Origin: Colius striatus
Taxonomy: Eukaryota > Chordata > Aves > Coliiformes > Coliidae
Length of the DNA: 64,000 nt
NCBI RefSeq assembly: GCF_028858725.1
Contig: NC_084763.1
Coordinates: 58,055,152 to 58,119,151 of the forward strand
Direction of reading: 5' to 3'
Shown: one piece after another, positions 11,001-23,000 of the stretch
How the letters are laid out: each line of letters opens with the position of its first letter
Numbering within the stretch: position 1 is the first letter of the stretch
Notes under the pieces: model-generated
Database searches by the model: none
Seen by the model: only the letters and a program-made list of their open reading frames with translations
Told to the model about the DNA's origin: nothing
Made by a program: the position numbers and the translations under genes

Positions 11001-14000
11001 GCAACCCAGTGCTGCCCTCCCTTGCCAAATTCTTGTCATGGTACCAGCAGCTGCCTGGCATATCATTGCATTCCCATAGAGAACTCGGGGCATTCTCCAC
11101 TCTTCTGGCTCAGTGTGGCACCTCCTGTCATGACCTGGCACAGCTCTTGACCCACGTTCATGGCTCTGTGGGGTTTTGTGGCTGGACATGAGGTCTCTCT
11201 GCACTTTTACTAACCAAAGGGTGACGAGTGCTGTGATTTTTAAGGACTCCACACTTCACTGAGCAACTGATCAGGACAGAGCTCAAAGCAGACGGAGATG
11301 ACCAACACCAACACCACCACCCTCTGGAATGGAGGGTGTCCTTACAACCACTGCTGTCCTACAGTGATCTCTGCATCTAAGCAATGAAGAGCTCACAAAC
11401 TCTCCTCTTAATTCAGAAGCAGGTCGTTGTAGCAGTGCAACATGTCACAATCACTGTGGGGTAAAGCACCCTCTGGCAAAGGGGATCTGCTCCCTTACAG
11501 GGGCAGCTTACCTGGGCTGCTGGGAATCCTCCACAGGAGATGCCTGGGGGAGCTCTGCATCACTGTTTGCTGGATCTTGGTTCCTTGCTCCCTCTTTCAC
11601 ATTCAGATCCTTGGTGGAAATGATCACCTGGCTTTTTGATGATGAAAAAACATCCAGGTCTGCCTCAGACAGACAGCTCCCAATTCCTTCCTTCCTGACA
11701 GGGGGAAATGAACTGCATTCAGGAATTTCTTCACAATAGGAATCTGGAACCAAAAGGTGCTGCAGGTGCCCACTTTGCTGATTCAAAACTCAGCAGCCTG
11801 ACATGGCTGCCAGCAACATTTGCAGTGAAATATCTACTCACAAGGAATAAAACCAACCTTGTTCTTACAAGTTCTTACTTCCTAGAGCAGAGGGACTGCC
11901 TTGTGTGGCAAATATTACAGATATGGGCTGGAGTAGCTCTCTTGAGAAGGATCACAGGGACAACAGTCCCACCCACACCTGCAGACAGGATAACCCTCTA
12001 CCTTCAGAGGAACCTACAAACTGAATCCCCAAGGAGTCCATCCAACCCCACATCTAAATCCAGCCCAGCTCTCTGTTCTTTTCCCTCAGCTCACCTCTGC
12101 AGACTCAAAAGAGATACAGAAAGGTGCTTGCCAAGTCTCCTTCCATGTCCCTCATGAAACAGAACTGCACAGACGAGTCCCCAGTGTCACATGGATACAA
12201 AAGCCCTGGTGCTTCCCTTCCCCTCTAACACAAGGACTCTGGGGAAATGTCAGGGAGGAACCAAACAAATGCCCTTGGCCCCAGAAGGAGCTGTAGAAAC
12301 TGCCAACACAGGAACCTCACTTCTATAAATTGCAGGATCTTTGTCTGCTCAGGACTGATTGCTGGGTCCCCCCTTTCCTCTCAAAATCTCTTCTCATCTG
12401 CTCCCCTGTCCACTGTCCTTTCCTCCCTTCCCACTTAGATCTCACTCTAACACTGTAAAGAAGAGCTGCAGCTTGAACGTGGCTTCTGATGCCATCACAG
12501 GAGCCCTCCCCTGCCCCTGTGCTTAACCCCTCAGCCTTGCCCACAGGCTAACCCTGTGCTGGCTGTGAGCTCCTCAGCTCCCAGCGTGTCCACCCTCTGT
12601 GCCCACAGCTCACACCCTGTGCAGCACTCCCTGCTCTTGGTTCATGCACAGATTAACTGTTTGCAGTAAATCTTCCCCACAATAGAGGTTTATGCTACCA
12701 CAGGCTGAGCCTGCCTGCTTGGTGAGAACACCAGAACACCGAATGCCACGTGCCCATTAACTCAGCCGTGTCTCTGCCTTCCTCCATGAGCTGCCCACCA
12801 CACCTTGACCAGGATCTGTCCCTGCAGTGACGCTTTATCAGAGAGAAAGGAGAGCTGTCTGGCTACTTGACTCACTTGGGCCACTCACTGTTCTTCTTGG
12901 ATTTCTTCTTCCCACCAGATCTGGATGCAGAGGGAGGAGTTCCAGCCCCTAAAGCCTGTCCATCCTCTTCCCGCGCCGCACGCCCGTCCCCACCAACCAC
13001 AGCTGCCTGGAAGCAGGAAGAAGCAAAACGTGGCCCAAGAAGCATCAGATCTGCAGCAGGAAAGTACCCAGCCCCTGCCCAGCAGCTGCCCCATCCTCTT
13101 GTGCAATCCCATCTGGAAACCTGTAGGCACTACCAAGTGTTTCAGGGAAACACAGCTGGAAGAATGGAGGAGAAACTAAAGTGGGGCCCAAACTACCCTG
13201 AAATTGACATGGCAAGTGCTTCAGCCCCTCAGGGAGGGAAACAACCTGAGTGCAGGGTCCCAGAAATGAAAGCACCCTCAGAACCCTCCATTCTGTGATG
13301 ATATGTAAGGTAACTATGTTTCTGCTACTAATTCTCATGTGACCTCAACCAGAGGGGCCCTGAAGCACCAATATTCTGCATTTTCCTCGTGCCTTTCTGC
13401 CAAGGTGCATCCACACAAGCCCCAAGAGAAGTGTTTGCCTCTGCAGAACATGTCAGGGTTCTTTGATTTGCTGTCTGGGGTAAAACCAAAGCCAGGAAAT
13501 AACCACTTCAGGGAGAAAATGCTTCAGAGGTGGAGATGAGTGATGAAAAATAGATTATGAACTAGAAGAGTCCACAGCTGAGTTTGTGGTTTGTATATGA
13601 CACATTCACTGTGATCCAGAGCCTAGAAGGACTAAAGAGGGATCTCAGCAGAGGCAGGTGAGCTAACAGCACCACTTTCTACAACTGATTAACTGGCAGG
13701 TCACCTTCTAGTTCAGCTTTTCTTCAGTCCCACTTAATAAATGAGTGTGTTGAGATCATGGGCCCGATTCTGTGCTGAAGCCAATGCCCCTGTCAAGTGC
13801 TGTACCTCTGCCCTGGCCAAGGGGCTCTGACACATCCCATTCCCACGCCTGAGCTGCAGATCTCAGCAGGGTAAGGTTGAGAACTCGATGCAATTGACAG
13901 CTCAGCAGCAAGGGAACTGGTTCTAAGATGGATTCTGGGCCAGGCTCAAGCAGCAGGCATTACCTTACCCACAGCAGCCACAGCAGCCGAGTCGCTTTTG

Positions 14001-17000
14001 TCTATCAGAATGTACTTGCTCCGTAATCTGGCCTCCACTTCTTGTTCCTGTTGACTAGGGCAGAAACAGCCCCTCAGCATTCAGTGGGGACCATTTCACA
14101 TGGCCAAAGGTGTGACACCTGCCCACAGCAGCCTTCCAACAAAACCCATCTCTGACCTGTGATCCCAGTCCCAGACACCCCACCTTGCTCCTGCTCCTCT
14201 TCAGTTACAAATATAACCACCAGGCAACATTTGAGCATGAAAGCCCTTTTGGCCTTGGGTGCCAGCACAGCCTGACTGCCCAGGCTCATGCTGCACCACA
14301 GACATTGTGTCCTCACAGGTTTCTCCAGGGCAGGCAGACTTTCTACATCAATATCCCAATGTGAGTGGCCACCTCTGCTGCCCTGCCAGACTGCAGCTGC
14401 AGACACTGGTGGGGCAGGGAGTGGGTGGGCTGCCCTAACCACAGAATCACAGAATGGCTTTGGTTGGAAATGTTCTTGGAGATGATTGAGTCCAACTCTT
14501 CCCTCAGCCCCTCCCCAGCCCCTTGTGCTCCAGCCCCTTCCCCAGCTCTGTGCCTGGCTCTGGCCATGCTCCAGCCCCTCAGTGTCCCTGTGGCAGTGAG
14601 TGAGGGGCCCAGCACTGAGCACAGCCCTCAGCCTAATACCCTTCTTGTGCTTTGATGTTTAGGACTTTTATCCAGCCTGTCATTCACTTTTCCTCTCCCA
14701 GCTTAAAATCAACTTTCATCATCCACTGGTGCCATTTTCAGTTAGCCACTGTACTTCATACTGACTCTTCAGTGCCTCATGGTACGTGTGATATCACAGC
14801 CAAAAGCTCGGTGGAACTTCTCAGTCTCACTGTGAAAAGCATCAACCATGGATGTCTTACCTTAAGATCACTTTGAACTGCTTAAACACCTCCTGGATTT
14901 GCCTGATGTTCACTATCTGAGGAAGAAATGCCCACAGTGAAGATCCAGGGAGGCATTTCGATGCTGTGCTCAGCTCTGCTGCTTCCAACATGCCAGACTG
15001 GGAGAGCTCTGCTCCCCACTTCCCGGGTCTCCACACCCAAGGAGTTGCCTTTACCCTGCCCTTGACAGGCTGGAGGTGGGTGTACTTTTTTCTGCTCAGC
15101 TTTTCAAAGAGAGAGGAATTTGCCAGACAATCAGGTTACAAACAACTGACCTTGCAGCTTGTGAGGCTGCTGCTCTTTTCACTGCTGCCCACAACTGCCT
15201 GAGTACTTGGAACTGCCACAGCACTATCTTTAGTCCTCTCTCAACCCATGACAGCAACTCAGTGCAGCTGAGCCATGCTGCCATCTCTGTTTTGGAGATG
15301 ATGAGCAGAAGCAAAGGGCAGTCTGTAGCTGAGCAGGGATCTGCACTCAGCTCTTGCACAGTCGGAGACTGGACCAAGAGATGAAGTGCACTGTCTCTGT
15401 TCCCAGCCCTGTCTCTAGAAGATTCTTCAGTGCCACTGAAGTCATCCTTCCCCATGTGAAACTCCTTAGTCCTTCTCTACTTTCCCTGCTCCACATCACA
15501 TTTTGCAGGCCAGGCACAACACACCTTCACATAAGCCCTTGTTCTGCTCCCCTCCTGCCTGCTGGAGGGAGAAAACAGGGACTTGGAAAGAAGAACTGGG
15601 AGGGAGCATCTAAACTGTTTGCTTTAAACTAAAGGGTTATCTAACTGTTTGAGAAACAGCCTTCCAGCAGCCCCCAGCAGTGTTGTCACAGTGGCAACAG
15701 TTCCCAACCAGACGAAACTTCACAGTAGCTCTGGGGGTGCATTTGTGACTTTCCTTTGGTTCCATTTTCTTTGCTTTCCTGTTTGCCCCCACGGGAGTAT
15801 TTGTGTAAACAGGACTTTGGATGGTTCTTTTCACAATCCCTTTGCAGTCAGCAGGCAGTTTGGAGTTGAGAGACCCTGCCCTCATGAACCTAAGAGACTG
15901 GACAAATTTTGGCAACACACCTTGCAAAGATTTAGTTTGATGTTGTCAGGGAAAATATGAACAGTAATTGTTTAAATCACAGAATCTTTGAATGCTTTGG
16001 GTTGGAAGGGACCTTAAAGTTCATCTTGTTCCAACCCCTGCCATGGGCAGGGACAGCTTCTACTAGCCCAGGCTGCTCAGAAGCTCCAAATAAACCAATG
16101 CAAAGGGTTTCAGGACTGAGGAAAAGTCTTCTCAAGCTTCCAACAAATGCAAAAACAAATGAATGAAAAGTAGGAGACAGCTTTTAACCCACAGAAAGAT
16201 GTGAAATTACAACTCCATAGTGTAGGGCTAAAGAGCCTCTTCATTGGCATTGCTCCTCTCTTAGAGCAGTGAGATGGAATCGGTATTTAAGTCCTTCTCC
16301 ACTAGAAAACTACTTACATCAATCTCATGAATGGCTCCTCTTAGGTATTTCTGGACTTGAGACCTAATGTGTGCCACCTGGGTGTCAGTCAGAGGCTCGT
16401 AAGTCACCACAGACCGATTCACCTGAAAAACACAGTGAGCAGCTATCAGTGGATTACAAACAGGGAAGCAAGTACTGGCCTGATGAGCAGCTGACCTTGC
16501 TGTGCTGTGCCCAGGGAAGCCTCGTGTTTCATTTCTGAGGTGACAGGACAGGGCACCTGGGAGCATGCTGAAAGCAATGCATTCCCCTTCACATCTCAAT
16601 CATGAGAGGGAGAGCTTCAGGGCTCTGACAAAAAACACCCCCAGTGCTTGGGGACTGATGCTACAACACAGTCCCACTGCACAAATCCCAAAATGCAGTG
16701 CTGGAAGCAGAAGGAAGAATTTAATCACACTGGACACTGAGTTAACTGCAAAACAAGGATCTAGGTCCAGTCTGAGATGCTGCAGACTGCTCCTTACCAA
16801 GTTGTCACGCATGGCCAGTTCCTGCTTCAGAAGAATAATCTCCCTCTCCAGAGCCTTCACAGTCCCCTAGCAGGAAAACAAGAAGGGGAGTGAATGACTA
16901 CACGGTATTGGAGAAAAACCCGCTGAAAAGCAGCATTAAACTGTCTGCCTGAGAAGATCACAGCTGCGCACCAGCTCCCCCAGGGGTCGCTGCCAGGTTT

Positions 17001-20000
17001 GCATCAGCAAACTTGTGAGCCTGGAAAGCACTTTGCCTTTGATCAGGTTCCAACAGGGCAGCTTCTGCTGTGCCCTGGGTGTACTGCCTGCAGAGTCAGC
17101 CTAAGCCATCAAAAAATGGGCCACCTGGTTTGCAGTTTGATGCTTTCCTGATGTGCTACTGTAGAGGCCATTGAGTTGTGGGCTGTGAGATACCATCTGG
17201 AGAGCAAAGCAGTGTGCAGCTTTCCACTCTGACCCTCACTGAGTTCTGACATGAACTTTCCTAGAGGAAAGAGTCTCCTGTGGTGGATTTGATTGAACTT
17301 CTCTGTAACATGGAACATCTTCAAGCATTCACTGTTTAGCTTGTGTTTCCAGAAGGGTGTGGGTATATGAATCTCCTGGGCATTCAGTGAGAATTGGATA
17401 CTGAGCTGCTTTTCAAGTGACCTGTTGAGCATCAAAGCCTAACAGCTTCCCTCAACACTGTGCTCTTCCAGCTACTCTATTTTCCACTCCACATATCTCA
17501 ACAAAATCTGAAAGGGCCTGAAGAGGAAAAGGCAGTTTGTTGCACAGCTTCTTCTGGCAGCTGTCAGAGGAAACTCCCCAGCTGTTTCTCCACTTGCAGC
17601 CATGAAATGCAGCAGGGCTCTCTCACACACCACATGTCTAACCCATCAGAAAACTCTACACTTGTTCTTTGGGCTATCAGTAATTCATAGAGCCTTTACT
17701 GCTGCCAGCTTTGTTTCAGCTGAGAAAGTGCTGAGAAAGACCTAGAACACAATGATCTTTCCTTGAAGCGATTTCCTTGTTGAAGCAAGTTTTGGATTGG
17801 TGGCCCAAGCGTCACGTTCCCAGCAGCAATGGGGCTGATGCTGGGTAAAGCTGCAGGGAGGGCTGGAGATGGGTTCCCTACATCCCAGGGCAGCACAAGA
17901 GCACAACACAATGTCTCTGTTAAGAGGTGAAGCTTATCAGAAAAATGAGGGACTTAGATGCATGCAAGTTGAAAGAATTGCCACGTGTCAGGGCAGACGT
18001 GACCACCTGCACAGCTCTACCCTCCAGCACATTAAAGGGATCTCATGACAAAATGCTTCATACTAATCCATTTGAGCAGATACTTAAATTTAGCAAGGGC
18101 CAGCTTGGCTGCTGAGTGGCAATTCATGACACTCCTGAATTTGCCTCTGGTTTTTAAGGTCGTTGTCCTAAACATTTAATGATTCCTTCTTCCACCCCCC
18201 TCCTCCACATACCTCCTGGTCATAAGTCTCATTGAGGACTGGCTCTGTCGTGATCCATTTCATTCTGGTAGCAAAATGAAGAGAAGACAACTGAAAAACA
18301 TGGGGTTTAAGTAACTGAAAGAGATTTGGCAGGGATAGAATATCCATAATCCATTACTACTCGGTCATAGCAGGTCCCAGCACATAGAAGCACCAAAGCT
18401 ATTTAACTGCAGGGAGCAGGAGAGCATTTCTCATTCCAGGAGTGTATCTTCTAGTGCTCTCTGGCTTCTGGGATCAACCAGCTTCAGATGATCACTTTGT
18501 CTGTTCTGTTCTGCATGTGGCCAGCAATTTGTGTACCAGAGCTGGGATCTCAAAACCACCCACTTCTAACAACAAGGAATTTACATTTGAGATCAGTCAC
18601 CTCTATCCTACAAAACACAGCAAAGGCCTTCAAACTGAATTCCTGCAGTTGGGTATCTGGAGACAGCCTGAAAACCCTCATCTTCACACAATGGTTGAGG
18701 TTGGAAAAGGCCTTGAAGCTGATTGAGTCCCTTGAGGCAGGGAACAGTTCCTTCCCCCAAGGGCTGTCCAGCCCTGTCCCAGCTGCCCAGGGCCGTGGGG
18801 GAGTGCCCATCCCTGGAGGGATCCCAAAGCCTGGAGCTGTGGGGCTGAGGTCATGGGTCAGTGGTGGCTGTGGCAGTGCTGGGGAAAGGCTGGACTCCAT
18901 CAGCTTCAAGGGCTTTTCCAGCCTGTGATTCACTGTATCACAGGTTAAAAACCTTACTCTTAGGAGGTTCCTGTTGATCCCCGAACCAGCAGAAACCCGG
19001 CTCAGTTGTGATGTGAACTGTTGCAGTTCCACTGACCTCCTTATGTACCATTGAAAATCATTCACAGATCTGAACCAACCACAATGATTCACTATCCAGC
19101 CTGCTTAGATTTTGTGCCTCCTCTATTTCAGGCTCTCATTTCCCCTCCTAGGCCAGTTGCCACTCATCTGTTTGCATCACAAACCAGATTGTCAAGAGCA
19201 ATCTGAGCTTCAGAGATAAGGTGAGCAATCCAAAGTGTCTGAAGAAGGAGGCAGGATGTTTCTCTGGGACTCCTGCCAAAGCCCTCCAGAAGCTATTCTT
19301 TAAACCAAGGGATGGCAAATTGCAACAGCAGCAGAAACAAGGCAGCCAGTTCAATGCAGAAACTCAACTTACAGTTTCTTCTACATGCACAGCTTCCCCA
19401 CAGATATTTGCCACTAGGACAGTATTGCAACTTCCCCCTGGGAAGAAAAGAACCAAAAAGCCAAGCAATGAATATAATTTGTTGTAGTTCCCTTTTCTGG
19501 AATGTGTTATATTATGTGGTGAGGAAAGCAGAGAAAGAGAAGCACCAAGGAACACAGCCAGTTTGGAACTGTCCCTCAAACTCTCATGGGCCCATGAACA
19601 CAGGGGCACAGAGTAAAGACTTGGGAATGAAGGTGAAATGTGTTTGTCACGTGGCAATGGTGCAGTGAGGAGATGGGAATACAAGCAGTCAGGAGATGGG
19701 AATACAATACATGCCCTTGGTGACCCTCAGCAGGTTCCTCCATGCCCACCTCTCAGCCACTGCAGCCCTCACTGAATGGCAGCTCAGCCTCTGGTGCATC
19801 AGCCACTGCTCCCAGTTTGGTGCCAGCAGCAGGGAACTTGCTGAGGGAACACTCTGTCCCCTCATCCAGGTCACTAATGAACAGGTTGAATAAGAGTGGT
19901 CCAGTAATGCCCACAGCCTGTTTTCAGCTGCTTTCTCCTCCCGTGTCTCCAGCCTGCATTCCAAGAGCATAAGGCTTTGCCAGGGATGCAGGATAGGCCA

Positions 20001-23000
20001 GAGCTTTGGGTTGACTGTCTATAGCCTGATGCTAAGGCAGGAGCATCTGAAAAGGCTTGTCCCACACTTGGCAGCTTTTTGCTGGTCATTTTCTTAAGTG
20101 CTCTAAGGTTCTGTGAATCTTTACTGGCTTGATCCTTGGGCTTTCCACTGTCTCTGGTGCCTGAAGAAAACCAGACAGCCTTTGCACATAAAAATAGTTC
20201 CATCTGTTTGTGTTTGTCACTCTCAGTGAATGACACTGTTTGGTAGGAAGCCTTGGGGGCTGGTGTAATGCCCAGCTCTTACCTAGGCAGTCCTTGAGCA
20301 GGTGAGTGAGCTTGCTCTGCCGGAAGGGGATGTGGTCCCGCTTCGGGTCAGCCAGGGCAACGATGATTTGCTCGAGGAATGACAGGGATTTGTTGATGTA
20401 CATGGCTTCCTTCAGAACCTGCCCTTGAGACTGGAATGAAGCACAGAATCACTGAGGTTGGAAAAGCCTTTGGAGATGATTCAGTTCCCCCAGCACTGCC
20501 ACAGCCACCACTGACCAGCCCCACCACTGGCTCAGCCCCACAGCTCCAGGCTTTGGGGTCCCTCCAGGGCTGGGCACTCCCTCACGGCCCTGGGCAGCTG
20601 GGACAGGGCTGGACAGCCCTTGGGGGAAGGAATTGTTCCCCAGCTCCAATCTCAACCTCCCCTGGGGCAACTTGAGGCCATTTCCTCTCATCCTGTCACT
20701 TGGGAGCACAGATCAACTCCCTCCTGGCCACAGCCTCCTGTGAGGGAGCTGCAGAGAGTGCTGCTGTCTGCCCTCAGGCTCCTCTTCTCCAGGCTCAACA
20801 CCCCCATTCCCTCAGCCCCTCCCCAGCACCCTTGTGCTCCAGCCCCTTCCCCAGCTCTGTGCCTGGCTCTGGCCATGCTCCAGCACCTTTGATCTTGATG
20901 AAGAAGAAAAGGCAAAGCTCTCACAACACATGTTTCTGACCTAACCACGGCAGAGCATTTTCCTTACCAAGGGCACAGTTCTGGCTGACTGTGAGGGAAA
21001 GGAGGCAATTCAGACCAAATAAATTCTTGATCTAGAGCTTCTTTTCAGTTTGAAAACAAGTTTTCAGGAACTCCAAGCACCACTGGCTCTCCTTCCCAAA
21101 GGGTAAGTCATGTATTTGTCACAAGGGTGCTGTGATTTCTGATCAACACAGAGAGTCACCCAGGACCTGAAGGAGCTTTCAGTTGCTCAGCCCTAATGCT
21201 CCAGTTTGCCAGCTGTGACCAGAAGTGGGGGATTTGTGCTGTCATTCAGGAAATGAAAGGGAAAATCAGAGGTTCATTGAGAAATGACAGACTCAGGCTA
21301 AGAGAATCTGGGTCAGGCTGGAAAGCACAGGCAGGATGGGAGTCCCCAGCAGCTGGGAGCAGTCCAGCCCCCTCTGATGTCACATTCCCTCCTGTTTAGC
21401 ACAGGCTGAACCCTCTGCTGGGGAAACCCCTTGAATTGCATCTCCACTGTGTTGATTACTAGACTCCTCACTGAAATACTCCTTCTATTACTTACTCCAG
21501 TCTTGCTCAGTCTCTCTGAGCCTGCCAGATCTATTAAGTTGATTTTAGAGTGAATGCATTTGACGTTGCAGAAAGCTCTGAAACGAGACTGAGGGAGAGA
21601 AGAATATCACATGTCATTAACAGTGGACTGAATTACAGTGAAAAGCAGACATGTCAAGATCCTCAGCCATCTGAGTCCCTGGAAGAAAAACTGTTGGAGC
21701 TCTCACCTCAATATAAATGGTAAAGATGCAATGGGATCTGGATGAATTCTTATTCAGGGTGTGCTCTGCTACTGCTCTGTTGGTCTCACCCTGCAAATGA
21801 ATCAAGACAATGGTCTGAAATTGCTGCACTATAAAGGGAAGTTAGAAATCCACATGGTATAGCAAACAGGGGTTCAATCCTCACTCAGCAGAGCCTGGAA
21901 CACTGAGCAGTTGGTTAGAGAAGTCAGAGCAGGGGCTCAGTGTTTTTAGCCAGAGCAGGAGCTGACTGTATTTGCTCAGAGCAAGAGCTGACTGTATTTG
22001 CCTCACTTTCTTACTCAAAGGCCTCTGAAAGCATTTCCCAGTGTGGCTGGTAATGCTTTCATGCAATCATGCCCTTTACCAAAGCCATTATCTGTTTCCA
22101 CTTTCAAGGCTCAGCTCCCAGCCCTGTGGCTGTTTGAGGAACAGTCAATGCCTTCCCTGGCTGGTTCACTTTCTCAATGACTCACAAACCAGAGAGTTCC
22201 TCAAGCTTCAAATGTCACAGAAAACTCACACAGACATCAGAGCCAACAACTGCTGATGCCTCCTTACAGCAAAGGAGAGCAAGATTGAAAAGGATGTTGC
22301 AAGGTATGAGCTGTGCTGCCAGGCTGGTGAGGAATAAAAAGGAAAGGGAAGTGTCCAGAGCACAGCAATGCACTGGCCGACAGCTCTCCCAGCTGACTGC
22401 TTTGCCTGGGCCTCTAGGGACAATAACCTTGGAGAGCTGGGAGGTCAGTGACTGGCTCCACACCAGGGAGTCTAAATCAAAGGGCAAGAATGAAGGTGAA
22501 GATCTCTAGCTAAATGCTACCAACCACACTCCACAAGTGAAGAGTCACACCACTGTGAGAGGCCTCCTCACAGCCTGCAGGTTCTCTGCAAACCTCGAGA
22601 CACAGGCTGAATTCATCTAAGGATCCAAACAGATCCCCATGTGTCACTTGCACATCTTCTGTCAACAGATCTCACCTCAGGCTGCATCATCACAGAATCC
22701 CTCAAAGAGTTTGGGTTGGAAGTTTTTCACCCCCCAGCACCCCCAGTCCCTCTGCTCAGGGCTGCCCTCACCCCACTCACCCCCAGCCTGTGCCTGTGCT
22801 TATTTCAACTCTTTAAAAAGAAAAGGGAAGCTCCTGCAAATCACAGAAGTTTGTTTAGGACACCACTGATCCCTTATTAAAAAAGCAAGCTAGAGATGTG
22901 AAGGACAGCAGGTTGCTCCTGGTTAGAACAGGCTTCCTGAGTACAGAACCAATTAGTTATTCATCTTTTCCTTATGAACTAAATCACTCACAAGTAAAAG

